The translations under genes and the position numbers were made by a program. Below the pieces are notes generated by a model, which saw only the letters and a program-made list of their open reading frames with translations, was not told the origin of the DNA and made no database searches. 64,000 nt of DNA from Gammaproteobacteria bacterium (GTDB lineage: Bacteria; Pseudomonadota; Gammaproteobacteria; Pseudomonadales; Pseudohongiellaceae): contig JABJIC010000032.1 of the NCBI GenBank assembly GCA_018661465.1, positions 1 to 64,000 of the forward strand. The letters run 5' to 3'. Below are positions 1 through 8,435 of the stretch, piece after piece; within the stretch, counting starts at the first letter, position 1, and each line of letters begins with the position of its first letter.

Positions 1-1
1 A

Positions 2-94
2 ATTGATAAATGGAGAGAGCATTACAATAACGTGCGACCACACAGTTCACTGAATTATTTGCCCCCGGTGGTGTTTGCTGAGAGGGCAGCTTAG
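2..94 (+). CDS. IS3-family transposase OrfB, C-terminal end (cut by window edge)
   Basis: Frame 2 reads through from the window edge to a TAG at 92-94 and gives the last 30 residues of an integrase-core transposase. The stretch YNNVRPHSSLNYLPPVVFAE is the typical end of IS3-family OrfB proteins, just after the catalytic Glu region. Nothing upstream is visible, so neither intactness nor the IS subtype can be judged. The right terminal inverted repeat should lie within the next 100 bases but cannot be placed without the left end. The element lies on the 3' side of the nearby tRNA-Leu gene. Confidence 0.72.
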   Translation: MDKWREHYNNVRPHSSLNYLPPVVFAERAA

Positions 95-209
95 AATGAA
101 TTTCTCATCCTGCGAGTGGTACTAACTTAGGGGAAAGGTCAAGTACTTCATTGTTGTTCTTGAGTCTCACCGGCTAACTCCCTGCATATTTCCACTTAAG
201 GAAATACGG

Positions 210-428
210 TTGCTAATGATAGAGGGTAAAACTCAATCTGATAATGCGAGAAATGACCTGGAGAAAGGCGTGGTGATCAACCTTGATGAACAAAATGAGT
301 ACTGCAAAAAGGTTCGAAAAAAAGTGTGGTTTTCGTATGGGCTGATCTACTCAAATGACATTGCCAAGTTAGATTTCAGCATACCTTCTTCGGGTCACTT
401 CGTTGATTATTCTACAGGTGGCAATTAA
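210..428 (+). CDS. hypothetical protein, 72 aa
   Basis: This is a small open frame between the IS end and tRNA-Leu. A possible ribosome site AAGGA at 198-202 sits 7 bases before a TTG at 210; an ATG at 216 is the alternative start. The product is polar and lysine-rich in its first half, with no signal peptide or membrane segment, and I recognise no family. It could be an island gene or a remnant of one. The main support is an open frame with a plausible start, so confidence is low. Confidence 0.3.
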   Translation: MLMIEGKTQSDNARNDLEKGVVINLDEQNEYCKKVRKKVWFSYGLIYSNDIAKLDFSIPSSGHFVDYSTGGN

Positions 429-521
429 TACTAGTTTGAGTGGTTCGATGCAGCTTTTATGGCGGGTATTATGGGGGGTAAATATAATAATTGGAATAAG
501 TCATTGATATTTATGAAGTAT

Positions 522-608
522 TGGTGCCCAGAAGAGGACTTGAACCTCCACGACCTTGCGATCACTAGCACCTGAAGCTAGCGTGTCTACCAATTTCACC
601 ACCTGGGC
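522..608 (-). tRNA. tRNA-Leu (CAG)
   Basis: The reverse complement folds as a class II tRNA. The acceptor strand GCCCAGG pairs with TCTGGGC. The D-arm contains AATTGGTAGAC, the anticodon stem CTAGC/GCTAG holds a loop with CAG, and there is a long variable arm. The T-arm carries GGTTCAAGTCC and the CCA end is encoded (522-524). The body closely resembles gammaproteobacterial leucine tRNAs with CAG anticodons. It is 87 bases long including CCA. Its 3' end faces the IS remnant, the usual side for integrative elements that use tRNA genes. Confidence 0.95.
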
Positions 609-834
609 ATTTAAAACAGTGGATTTCTATGTAACAAATTCTATCTGTGATTGAGGGCAGACTTTCGTCTGCTGTTCACCACAACACCACCTGAGTGCAG
701 CGAAAAAACAGCCAGTTTCCACCGGAGCGCAACTCTACCCAGAGTCCCTGAGGCTGTCAAGCCGCGAACTTGTCACAGACTTGTCATAAAAGAGGGTGTA
801 TACTTGCCTGCAATATCCCTCATGTACACCTTTA

Positions 835-3405
835 ATGTCTAAATCAAAAAAACCACAAGATCCCTTCGCGGCACGCGAAGCGGAGAACTACGCTAATCCA
901 ATCCCAAGTCGTGAATTCATCCTTGAGCACCTGAAGCAGGTGGGCAAGCCGGTGAGCTATGAAAAGCTCTGCCATAAGCTGAATCTCACCGACGAAGACT
1001 CCATGGAAGGCCTGCGCCGTAGGCTAATCGCCATGCGTCGGGATGGCCAGCTCATGAGCAATCGCCGTGGAGTCTATGGCCTTCCTGAGTCGATGGATCT
1101 ACTAAAAGGACGAATTCAAGGTAATAAGGATGGCTTCGGCTTCTTTATTCCTGAAGACGGTTCGGGAGATCTATTCCTCAATGGCCGTGAAATGGAGAAG
1201 TTGTTCGACGGCGATAAAGTATTGGCCCGAGTCGCTGGGAAGGATTCCCGTGGCCGTCGCGAAGGAACCATCGTCGAGATTCTGCAACGGCGATACGAAC
1301 AGGTAGTAGGTCGTTACTATCGCGAGCAGGGATTTGGCATAGTCGTTCCTGATAGCAAGCGTATCCCTCACGAAATACTCATTCCCGATGCGCAAGCAGG
1401 CAAGGCCGAAGACGGTCAGTTTGTTGTCGCGGAAATAACCGAATACCCCTCCAGGCGCCGCAAGGCTATTGCCAAGATTGTCGAAGTGCTCGGCGATATT
1501 GCTACACCTGGTCTGGAAATTGACGTTGCTGTTCGCAGTCACGATATTCCCCATACATGGCCTAATGAGGTTGATCGAGAAACCAATAAATTTTCAGCAT
1601 CAGTTGAAGAAAAAGATCTTCTCGGCAGAAAGGATTTGCGCAAGCTTCCATTCGTAACTATCGATGGCGAAGATGCAAAGGATTTTGACGATGCGGTACT
1701 CGCTCAGATTAATCCGAAGGGCGGGTGGACACTTCAGGTTGCCATCGCCGATGTTTCTCACTATGTGAAGATTGGCAGCGAGCTGGATAACGAAGCACAG
1801 GTTCGGGCTACTTCGGTTTATTTTCCTGGCTTTGTTATTCCCATGTTGCCTGAAAAATTATCCAATGGCCTCTGTTCTCTTAAGCCCGAAGTAGATCGTC
1901 TCACCATGGTATGTGAGATGGAAATCTCTCCTCAAGGCAAAACCACTTCCTTTAAATTTTATGAAGCGGTAATTCATTCCCATGGAAGACTGACTTATAC
2001 AGAAGTCGCCGATATGGTGCAGACCGCTGCGAGTCCGGTTGAAGAAACCATACGGGCCAAGATGCGAGAGCGTTACTCATCGGTAGTCAGCGACCTCGAC
2101 ATTCTTCATGACCTATATAAAGCCTTAAGAGCAGAGAGACAAAGAAACGGTGCAACCGATTTTGATTCCACCGAGACTCGAATTGTTTTTGGCGAGAATA
2201 AAAAGATTCGTGAGATCGTTCCTGTTCAAAGAAACGATGCTCATCGGCTTATCGAAGAGTGTATGTTATGCGCAAACGTTTCCGCCGCAAGATTACTGGA
2301 AGACGCTGAGATTCCCGCTCTATACCGTGTTCATGAAGGGCCGAATCCGGACAAGCTGGAGAACTTGCGAGAGTTTCTGAAAGAGATGGGGCTAGCCCTT
2401 CCAGGCGGGGATAAGCCAACTCCAGGGGACTATCAGCATGTTATTAAGCAGATGGGAGATCGACCCGATCGTCACTTATTACAGACAGTAATGATTCGAT
2501 CACTCATGCAGGCCATGTATCAGCCCGATAATCTCGGTCATTTTGGCCTGGGATTTGAGGCCTATACTCATTTCACTTCGCCTATTCGACGCTACCCGGA
2601 TTTGCTTGTTCACAGAGCAATTCGATATCTGATTCGCAATTCTAAAAACAGACACATAGAAAGGCAGCCCACTGCGCCAGACCTTAAGAAGGGAGACATA
2701 TATCCCTATGATCTAGCTGACATGGAACAGTTTGGTGCCATGTGTTCCGTAGCCGAACGTCGAGCCGATGCAGCAGGTTATGATGTGATGGATGCCCTGA
2801 AATGTGAATACATGAAGGACAGAGTGGGAGACGAATTCACGGCAACCGTGTCATCTGTCACTAGCTTTGGTTTGTTCGTTGAGCTGAATGATATTTATAT
2901 CGAAGGGCTGGTTCATATCACCGAACTCAGTAATGATTACTATCATTTCGACCCTGTGCGGCATTGTCTGGAAGGAGAACGAAAACATGCTATCTACAGG
3001 CTCGGAGATTCGGTTGAAGTTCGAGTTGTGCGCGTAGATCAAGAAGACAAGAAGATCGACCTGCAGATGGTTGGAGTAAAACAAGATTCAGGAAAGCCGT
3101 CGGGCCATAAAGGCAAAGGCAAAGGCAAAGGCAAAGGCAAAGGAAAAGCAAAAGGAAAGCCAGGTAGAAGAGATAAGAACGACAAGCCCGGGGCAGGTGG
3201 TCACAAGAAAAAGGAAAAGAGCAACTCGCGTAAACAAAAGCCCGCAGAATCAAATCAGGAAAGTAAGAAGCCTAAGAAGAATCGGGGAAAGAAAAACGCG
3301 AACAAGAAAGCTGTCGCCCCGAAGAATAAAGCAGCCAAGCGGAACAACAGATCAAAAACTGGAGCTAAGCCTCCGGGTCGACGAACTGGAAAAACGCAGA
3401 AGTAG
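835..3405 (+). CDS. rnr: ribonuclease R
   Basis: RNase R is a 3'-5' processive exoribonuclease of the RNB (RNase II) family that degrades structured RNA and takes part in rRNA and tmRNA-linked quality control. The 856-residue product has an N-terminal winged-helix region (about 20-90), two cold-shock-like OB domains, the RNB catalytic motif DGEDAKDFDDAV near residue 277, and an S1 domain from about residue 664. It ends in a Lys/Gly-rich tail of about 100 residues. The start is set at MSKSKKPQDPF because it aligns with the family N-terminus. A GTG at 796 in frame lies next to TATACT (799-804), a plausible -10 box, so it is probably untranslated leader. The ribosome site before 835 is weak. rlmB follows after 44 bases, as in many gammaproteobacteria. 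Confidence 0.95.
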   Translation: MSKSKKPQDPFAAREAENYANPIPSREFILEHLKQVGKPVSYEKLCHKLNLTDEDSMEGLRRRLIAMRRDGQLMSNRRGVYGLPESMDLLKGRIQGNKDGFGFFIPEDGSGDLFLNGREMEKLFDGDKVLARVAGKDSRGRREGTIVEILQRRYEQVVGRYYREQGFGIVVPDSKRIPHEILIPDAQAGKAEDGQFVVAEITEYPSRRRKAIAKIVEVLGDIATPGLEIDVAVRSHDIPHTWPNEVDRETNKFSASVEEKDLLGRKDLRKLPFVTIDGEDAKDFDDAVLAQINPKGGWTLQVAIADVSHYVKIGSELDNEAQVRATSVYFPGFVIPMLPEKLSNGLCSLKPEVDRLTMVCEMEISPQGKTTSFKFYEAVIHSHGRLTYTEVADMVQTAASPVEETIRAKMRERYSSVVSDLDILHDLYKALRAERQRNGATDFDSTETRIVFGENKKIREIVPVQRNDAHRLIEECMLCANVSAARLLEDAEIPALYRVHEGPNPDKLENLREFLKEMGLALPGGDKPTPGDYQHVIKQMGDRPDRHLLQTVMIRSLMQAMYQPDNLGHFGLGFEAYTHFTSPIRRYPDLLVHRAIRYLIRNSKNRHIERQPTAPDLKKGDIYPYDLADMEQFGAMCSVAERRADAAGYDVMDALKCEYMKDRVGDEFTATVSSVTSFGLFVELNDIYIEGLVHITELSNDYYHFDPVRHCLEGERKHAIYRLGDSVEVRVVRVDQEDKKIDLQMVGVKQDSGKPSGHKGKGKGKGKGKGKAKGKPGRRDKNDKPGAGGHKKKEKSNSRKQKPAESNQESKKPKKNRGKKNANKKAVAPKNKAAKRNNRSKTGAKPPGRRTGKTQK
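3109..3138 (+). repeat. AAAGGC x5 hexanucleotide repeat in the rnr tail
   Basis: Five perfect AAAGGC units, followed by imperfect copies to about 3156, encode alternating Lys-Gly residues in the basic tail of RNase R. The repeat is in frame, so expansion or contraction would change only tail length. Confidence 0.85.
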
Positions 3406-3449
3406 AATTCGGCTAAGAATAGCTAATAGAAAAATAAAGCTAAAAGAAA

Positions 3450-4205
3450 ATGTCAGATCCTCAAGAAAACATAATCGGAATACATGCAGTGGCGGAGCTA
3501 TTAAAGCAATCGCCTGAATCTGTTATTAGTCTCGTTTTTCAGAGTGGACGTGACGATCCGCGCTTAGCCGAGTTAAGAGCTCTTGCTCAGCAGCACAATA
3601 TTGAATCGGAAGACATGGACAAACGCTCCATGGACAAAAAATTCGACGGTGTTCATCAGGGGGCGGTGGCGATCTCTCGAGCGGAATCCCGAACTCTTAG
3701 CGAAAAAGAACTTATCAGCCTCTTGGACAAACTGGATCATGATCCGCTTCTGCTGATCCTCGATGGTGTAACCGACCCCCATAATCTGGGTGCCTGTCTG
3801 CGAACTGCAGATGCTGCCGGCGTGGATGCGGTAATCATTCCCAAGGATAAGTCAGCAGGTCTGACCCCTACGGTGAGAAAAGTCGCCTGTGGCGCCGCAG
3901 AAACAGTAAATCTGGTATCTGTCACCAATCTGGCCCGCTGCCTGCAAACTCTCAAGGACAGGGGAGTTTGGATCATGGGTGCGACTGATCAGGCTTTCGG
4001 CACTATTTATCAGCAAGAGCTTACCGGAGCCATAGCTGTAGTCATGGGTTCAGAGGGTAGTGGGATTCGTCGTCTTACTCAGGATAAATGTGATTTTCTG
4101 GTGTCGATACCCATGGCCGGGCAGCTAAGTAGCCTCAATGTCTCGGTAGCAACCGGGGTTTGTCTCTATGAAGCGGCACGACAAAGGCGTTTTGCTGACA
4201 GTTAG
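3450..4205 (+). CDS. rlmB: 23S rRNA (guanosine-2'-O-)-methyltransferase RlmB
   Basis: RlmB uses S-adenosylmethionine to methylate the 2'-OH of G2251 (E. coli numbering) in the peptidyl-transferase P-loop of 23S rRNA. The 251-residue product has the SpoU N-terminal substrate domain (HAVAELL near the start) and a SPOUT knot domain. The three family motifs are visible: NLGACLRTA near residue 112, MGSEGSG near 197, and SLNVSVATG near 227. Length matches the family. It follows rnr at 44 bases and may be cotranscribed with it. The Shine-Dalgarno is poor. The closest alternative would be another SpoU 2'-O-methyltransferase, but the rnr neighbourhood favours RlmB. Confidence 0.93.
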   Translation: MSDPQENIIGIHAVAELLKQSPESVISLVFQSGRDDPRLAELRALAQQHNIESEDMDKRSMDKKFDGVHQGAVAISRAESRTLSEKELISLLDKLDHDPLLLILDGVTDPHNLGACLRTADAAGVDAVIIPKDKSAGLTPTVRKVACGAAETVNLVSVTNLARCLQTLKDRGVWIMGATDQAFGTIYQQELTGAIAVVMGSEGSGIRRLTQDKCDFLVSIPMAGQLSSLNVSVATGVCLYEAARQRRFADS

Positions 4206-4249
4206 CATGGCCAAGTATCGGTATTTCTAGCCTTTTAGCCTTTATTTAC

Positions 4250-4278
4250 TTGCATCCAGCCCCGAGTTTCCCTAGAAT
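4250..4278 (+). promoter_or_regulatory. sigma70-type promoter of the rpsF operon
   Basis: TTGCAT (4250-4255) and TAGAAT (4273-4278) are separated by exactly 17 bases. This places transcription start near 4285 and gives a leader of about 125 bases before rpsF. The site lies in the gap between rlmB and rpsF and faces rpsF. It was read by eye from consensus. Confidence 0.55.
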
Positions 4279-4290
4279 TCCCGCTCTTTT

Positions 4291-4335
4291 TACCGGCGGT
4301 AAGGATTTAACCCCTTTTTTAAGGATTTAACCCCT
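4291..4335 (+). promoter_or_regulatory. rpsF leader: ACCGGCGGT hairpin and 15-base direct repeat
   Basis: The leader contains the self-complementary TACCG-G-CGGTA (4291-4301), then AAGGATTTAACCCCT twice (4301-4315 and 4321-4335, period 20). In several bacteria the S6:S18 complex represses its own operon by binding a leader hairpin with an exposed CCG. The ACCGG here could be such a site, but I cannot fold it reliably. The direct repeat is seen; a regulatory role is inference. Confidence 0.35.
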
Positions 4336-4410
4336 ATCCGCTCTACATAACTCCTTGTCTTACCACGCACGCAAGTGTTGGATGGAAGGCGAAACCCAAG
4401 AGGAGTCTCT

Positions 4411-4995
4411 ATGAGACACTATGAAGTAGTATTCCTGGTGCATCCCGACCAGTCCGAGCAGGTCCCAGGGATGATCGAACGTTATACCCAGTTAATGTCT
4501 GAAAGCGGTGGCCAAGTCCATCGTCTGGAAGATTGGGGAAGACGTCAGTTAGCCTATCCTATAAACAAAATTCACAAAGCTCATTACGTCATGCTGAATA
4601 TCGAGTGTGGCAGTGAAGCATTGGATGAATTGACTACTCAGTTTCGCTATAACGATGCGGTTCTACGTAATCTGGTAATCAAGGCCAAAGGCCCGGTTAC
4701 TGAAGAATCTTTGATTCTGAAAGGTGAGCGTGAAGGCAAAGAGCGAAAGCAGAGAGCCGAACAAAAACGTAAGTATGAAGATGAGGCAGCAGCAACGGCA
4801 GCAGCCAATGCGGCAGCAGCAGCTGCAAAAGCAGCAGAAGCGGCTGAAGAAGTCGCTGAAGAAGCTGTAGTTGAAAGCGAAGCCGAACCAGCTGAAGAAG
4901 CTGTAGTTGAAAGCGAAGCTGCACCAGCAGAAGAAGCTCCAGTTGAAGAAGTTGCCGAAACCGAAGCAGCGACTGATGACGAGAAGCCCGCTTAA
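4411..4995 (+). CDS. rpsF: 30S ribosomal protein S6 with a long acidic C-terminal tail
   Basis: S6 binds S18 and the central domain of 16S rRNA in the small-subunit platform. The start [14 protein letters not shown] is fixed by AGGAG at 4401-4405. Residues 1 to about 110 form the normal S6 fold, with RRQLAYPI and HYVMLNIEC. The protein continues to 194 residues, against about 130 in E. coli. A basic linker leads into an Ala run and then Glu/Ala/Val repeats, encoded by two near-identical 36-base units (4855-4890, 4891-4926) plus a partial third. E. coli S6 receives added glutamates from RimK; here a Glu-rich tail is encoded directly. It is the first gene of the rpsF-rpsR-rplI operon, and priB is absent. 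Confidence 0.95.
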   Translation: MRHYEVVFLVHPDQSEQVPGMIERYTQLMSESGGQVHRLEDWGRRQLAYPINKIHKAHYVMLNIECGSEALDELTTQFRYNDAVLRNLVIKAKGPVTEESLILKGEREGKERKQRAEQKRKYEDEAAATAAANAAAAAAKAAEAAEEVAEEAVVESEAEPAEEAVVESEAAPAEEAPVEEVAETEAATDDEKPA

Positions 4996-5053
4996 TTAGC
5001 GAGCACTCTGTAAACTCACATTCATAGTTAGAATTTAAGACAGGATAAATATT

Positions 5054-5284
5054 ATGGCTCGTTATTTTCGTAGACGTAAGTTCTGCAAATTTACCGCCGA
5101 AGGCACAAAGCAAATCGATTACAAGGATTTGGAAACTCTGAAAGCTTATGTTTCTGAAACTGGAAAGATTGTTCCTAGCAGAATCACTGGCACCAAGGCC
5201 CGATATCAGCGTCAGTTGGCAACAGCCATCAAGCGCGCTCGTTTTCTGGCTCTGATTCCTTACACGGATAGCCACCAGGTCTAA
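5054..5284 (+). CDS. rpsR: 30S ribosomal protein S18
   Basis: S18 pairs with S6 on the small-subunit platform. The 76-residue product starts [17 protein letters not shown] and ends with the usual basic helix containing [20 protein letters not shown]. Length is standard. AGGAT precedes the ATG. It lies 58 bases after rpsF and 11 bases before a membrane-protein gene in the same operon. Confidence 0.96.
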   Translation: MARYFRRRKFCKFTAEGTKQIDYKDLETLKAYVSETGKIVPSRITGTKARYQRQLATAIKRARFLALIPYTDSHQV

Positions 5285-5295
5285 AGGACTTAACC

Positions 5296-6120
5296 ATGCG
5301 CGGCCTTGCTGAATTCGTAATGAAGGGACGCAAACAGGCCATCATGGCAGTGCTGTTGTTGGGTTTTATTCCGATGATTAATTTGCTTAACCCGGTTGTT
5401 GTTGGCCTGGTTATGTTGCGCAAAGGCTGGAAGGAAGCAGCAATTGTGTTGGCCTGGGCAATTTTACCGATTGCCGCCTGGGCAGTAGCCGGCGACATAG
5501 TCCCGATGATTATGTTACTGGGAATAAGTGGATTGTCTCTATTACTCAGAGAATCTGAGTCATGGGAATTTACACTTCTGGCAGCGACCCTGATTGGGGT
5601 TAGCGTAGAAGTATATTTGAAATTGCAGCCGGCACTTCTTGATCTGATTTTGGAGCAAATGGAATTGTATGTGGCAGCCAGTAGTTTGCAGAATGTGCAG
5701 ATTGCTGACTACAGAGAAACACTGACCAGCTTTATCGGCGCAGTTTATATGTTTCTCGCCATAGTCTCCTTGATGGCGGCACGATGGATGCAGGCAGCAC
5801 TATTTAATCCAGGGGGATTCCAAGAGGAATTTCACGGATTAAGAATTGAGCAGAACGTGGCTCTGTTAATACTGGGGCTGATGGTACTGGCAAATCTGGG
5901 AATATTAATTCCGCAGACTTGGGTTTTGTACCTGATAATACCGTTGATGTTTTCAGGCGTTGCGCTGATACATTCGGTAATTAAGATGAAGAATTTATCG
6001 AGCATGTGGCTTGTTGTGTTTTACGCACTGATCATGCTTCCAATGATTGTCAATATGGTGGTTTTACTGGCCTTATTAGACAGTTGGTACAATTTTAGAG
6101 CGCGGCTGAAAGCAAGCTAA
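5296..6120 (+). CDS. integral membrane protein between rpsR and rplI (DUF2232/YybS-like)
   Basis: The 274-residue product is almost wholly hydrophobic, with about seven or eight predicted membrane helices and a short polar break near residues 170-185. AGGA lies just before the ATG, and the gene sits 11 bases after rpsR and 30 before rplI. Pseudomonas carries a membrane protein of this type at the same position, and I assign it to that YybS/DUF2232-like group by position and topology rather than by sequence comparison. Its function is unknown. YybS-like proteins somewhat resemble transporter membrane subunits, but no ATPase partner is nearby. Confidence 0.75.
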   Translation: MRGLAEFVMKGRKQAIMAVLLLGFIPMINLLNPVVVGLVMLRKGWKEAAIVLAWAILPIAAWAVAGDIVPMIMLLGISGLSLLLRESESWEFTLLAATLIGVSVEVYLKLQPALLDLILEQMELYVAASSLQNVQIADYRETLTSFIGAVYMFLAIVSLMAARWMQAALFNPGGFQEEFHGLRIEQNVALLILGLMVLANLGILIPQTWVLYLIIPLMFSGVALIHSVIKMKNLSSMWLVVFYALIMLPMIVNMVVLLALLDSWYNFRARLKAS

Positions 6121-6150
6121 AAGCCAGTATAAGTTTAAGAGGACGAAAGA

Positions 6151-6792
6151 ATGAACGTTATCTTGTTGGAAAATATTAATAATCTTGGCAGCATCGGTGA
6201 TACTGCTTCAGTTAAGGCTGGGTTTGCGCGTAATTTCCTGTTTCCACAGGGCAAGGCAATTCCTGCTACTAAAACAAATTTGGATGATTTCGAAGGTCGT
6301 CGTGCTGAGCTTATGGCTGCACATGATGCCAACGTTGGTGTAGCACAGAAGCGTAAGGATGTGGTTGACGCTGCAGTGCTTCGTATAGAAGTTAACTCCA
6401 GCGCCGAAGGCCGTCTGTTTGGTTCTGTGGGCACACGCGATATCGCTGAAGCTCTCAACGCTGAGAAAGGTTCTGATGTGAGCAAAGCTGAAGTTCAGCT
6501 GCCTAATGGCGCTATTCGCGATTTGGGAGAGTATAAAGTTTCTCTGGATCTCGGATACGACGTGCAGGCTGAGATTACAGTAATTGTTGCTGGTCTCGAT
6601 GCTGCAGCAGGCGTTTCCGCTGACGGAAGCCTCATCGAAGAGATTGATGAAGCCGAAGCCGAAGCCGAAGCCGAAGCCGCAGCAGAGGAAGCAGCTGTAG
6701 CCGAGGGCGTTATTGAAGAATTAGACGAAGAAGCGGTTGAAGAAGTAGCTGAAGAAGCAGCCGCTGAAGAAGATTCAGAAGACAAAGCTTAG
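6151..6792 (+). CDS. rplI: 50S ribosomal protein L9 with an acidic C-terminal extension
   Basis: L9 binds 23S rRNA at the L1-stalk base and helps keep reading frame. The N-domain motif MNVILLENINNLGSIGD and a following FARNFLFPQGKAIPAT are clear. The C-domain ends near residue 150 (VQAEITVIV). The protein then adds about 60 residues of Glu/Ala/Asp, against a family total of about 149. Part of the tail is five GAAGCC units (6649-6678). GAGGA precedes the ATG. A factor-independent terminator follows at 6887, probably closing the operon. The tail resembles that of S6 in the same operon. Confidence 0.95.
   Translation: MNVILLENINNLGSIGDTASVKAGFARNFLFPQGKAIPATKTNLDDFEGRRAELMAAHDANVGVAQKRKDVVDAAVLRIEVNSSAEGRLFGSVGTRDIAEALNAEKGSDVSKAEVQLPNGAIRDLGEYKVSLDLGYDVQAEITVIVAGLDAAAGVSADGSLIEEIDEAEAEAEAEAAAEEAAVAEGVIEELDEEAVEEVAEEAAAEEDSEDKA
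6649..6678 (+). repeat. GAAGCC x5 hexanucleotide repeat in the rplI tail
   Basis: Five perfect in-frame GAAGCC units encode Glu-Ala pairs in the acidic tail of L9. The repeat could vary tail length by slippage without a frameshift. Confidence 0.85.
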
Positions 6793-6886
6793 AGATGGAG
6801 AGAAGCCTGATTTCAGGAATATAAACAGGGCTTGTGCCCGGTTTGAGATTAGCGGCTCAATGACCTTGACCTGCTGAACTTCATGA

Positions 6887-6919
6887 AGCACCATCTGTAA
6901 TCCGATGGTGCTTTTTTTT
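6887..6919 (+). terminator. factor-independent terminator after rplI
   Basis: AGCACCATC (6887-6895) pairs perfectly with GATGGTGCT (6904-6912) around an 8-base loop and is followed directly by a T-run to 6919. It lies 95 bases after rplI and 32 before dnaB, so it should separate the ribosomal operon from dnaB. Confidence 0.9.
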
Positions 6920-6950
6920 CGCCTTATAATTGATCAATTGCTAGTGATAA

Positions 6951-8363
6951 ATGTCCTTCGATTCGCCCAACAATCCCGGTAGCAACAGAGACATCAGCAA
7001 TGTTGCTGCTCTGAAGCTTCCTCCCCATTCTGTCGATGCCGAACAGGCTGTTCTCGGCGGTCTAATGTTGGACAACACCGAATGGGACAATGTTTCCGAC
7101 GTGCTGCAAGACATTGATTTCTATCGACCTGAGCATCAACTGATCTATCGCACCATGTTTCAGCAGAGTGAATCCAATAAGCCCATTGACGTGGTTACGC
7201 TGGCCGAATCCTTAAATGCCCTCAACGAGTTGGAAAGCGCCGGCGGTCTGGATTATCTCAGTGACCTGGCCGGAAACGCTCGAGGCACAGCCAATATTCA
7301 TGCCTACGCCGAAATCATCACCGAGCGAGCTATCTTGCGCCGCCTCATCAGTGTGGCCAATGGCATAGCAGACAGCGGCTATAACACTGGCGGCAAGAAG
7401 TCTGCTGAAATTCTCGATGAAGCCGAACAACAAGTTTTTAATATCAACGATGATCGCCCCAAAGATAGCGGGCCGGAGTACATCGACCCCATTCTTACTG
7501 GCGCTGTAAACCGAATTGATGAGCTGGCGGAAACCAAAGGTGGTCTCACCGGGATTTCCACTGGCTATACTGACCTGGACGGCATGACTTCTGGCTGGCA
7601 AAAGTCAGACCTGGTCATCGTCGCCGGTCGACCTTCCATGGGAAAGACAGCCTTTGCCATGAACCTGGTTGAAAACGCGGTAATGAAGACCGAGAAACCA
7701 GTACTGGTTTTTAGCTTGGAGATGCCGTCGGAGAGTCTTATTTTTCGTATGCTGTCTTCCATTGGCAAGATCAATCAGACCAAGATTCGAACGGGGCAGT
7801 TAGCGGACAGTGATTGGAGTGGGCTTAACAACGCGGTAGCCAAGCTTAAAGGTCGACCGCTCTATATCGATGACAGCCCAGGTTTAAGCCCTATGGAAAT
7901 GCGCTCGCGGGCCAGACGAGTTAGCCGTGAAGCAGGGGGCGAGTTAGGTATGATCGTGGTGGATTATCTCCAGCTCATGCAGATCAAAGGCTACGGCGAA
8001 AACCGCGTCGGCGAGATATCGGAAATTTCCCGGTCTTTAAAAGGCCTGGCCAGAGAATTTAGCTGTCCGGTTATTGCACTGTCTCAGCTCAATCGAGGCT
8101 TGGAGCAACGTCCCAATAAGCGGCCCGTGATGTCGGATTTGAGAGAATCAGGAGCCATCGAGCAGGATGCCGATGTGATCGCATTCATCTATCGCGATGA
8201 GGTCTATAACGAAGATTCGCCAGACAAAGGCAAGGCCGAGATCATTATCGGCAAGCAACGTAACGGACCTATTGGTACTGTTAACCTCAGTTTCCAGGGT
8301 GAATTTACCCGCTTCGAGAACTACGTCCAGCAGCGCTACGATGATAGCTATACCCATGAGTAG
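6951..8363 (+). CDS. dnaB: replicative DNA helicase DnaB
   Basis: DnaB is the hexameric 5'-3' helicase of the replication fork and is loaded by a helicase loader. The 470-residue product has the N-terminal primase-interacting domain (PPHSVDAEQAVLGGLML) and a RecA-type motor with Walker A GRPSMGKTA near residue 225. Walker B VVDYLQLM lies near 335, and the arginine-finger region includes SDLRESGAIEQDADV. No intein is present. A TATAAT at 6925-6930 sits just after the upstream terminator and may give a very short leader; the ribosome site is weak. A possible loader system (DnaT-like and lambda-P-like) lies 40 kb away at 46.7 kb. Confidence 0.97.
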   Translation: MSFDSPNNPGSNRDISNVAALKLPPHSVDAEQAVLGGLMLDNTEWDNVSDVLQDIDFYRPEHQLIYRTMFQQSESNKPIDVVTLAESLNALNELESAGGLDYLSDLAGNARGTANIHAYAEIITERAILRRLISVANGIADSGYNTGGKKSAEILDEAEQQVFNINDDRPKDSGPEYIDPILTGAVNRIDELAETKGGLTGISTGYTDLDGMTSGWQKSDLVIVAGRPSMGKTAFAMNLVENAVMKTEKPVLVFSLEMPSESLIFRMLSSIGKINQTKIRTGQLADSDWSGLNNAVAKLKGRPLYIDDSPGLSPMEMRSRARRVSREAGGELGMIVVDYLQLMQIKGYGENRVGEISEISRSLKGLAREFSCPVIALSQLNRGLEQRPNKRPVMSDLRESGAIEQDADVIAFIYRDEVYNEDSPDKGKAEIIIGKQRNGPIGTVNLSFQGEFTRFENYVQQRYDDSYTHE

Positions 8364-8435
8364 CCACGCTCATGAATGGCTACCACGTAAATAGCTACAC
8401 CCATGAAAAAGCAGTGCAGTTGACCGAGACCATCC

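Noticed and set aside
796-834. Upstream in-frame GTG start for rnr
   Set aside because: The family N-terminus aligns with MSKSKKPQDPF at 835, and the GTG overlaps a TATACT box that looks like promoter.
4697-5275. Long minus-strand open frame opposite the rpsF tail and rpsR
   Set aside because: It is an antisense by-product of the Glu/Ala repeat DNA, with Leu/Gln-rich low-complexity output.
6495-6785. Minus-strand open frame opposite the rplI tail
   Set aside because: It is the Ser/Ala-rich complement of GAAGCC repeats, not a gene.
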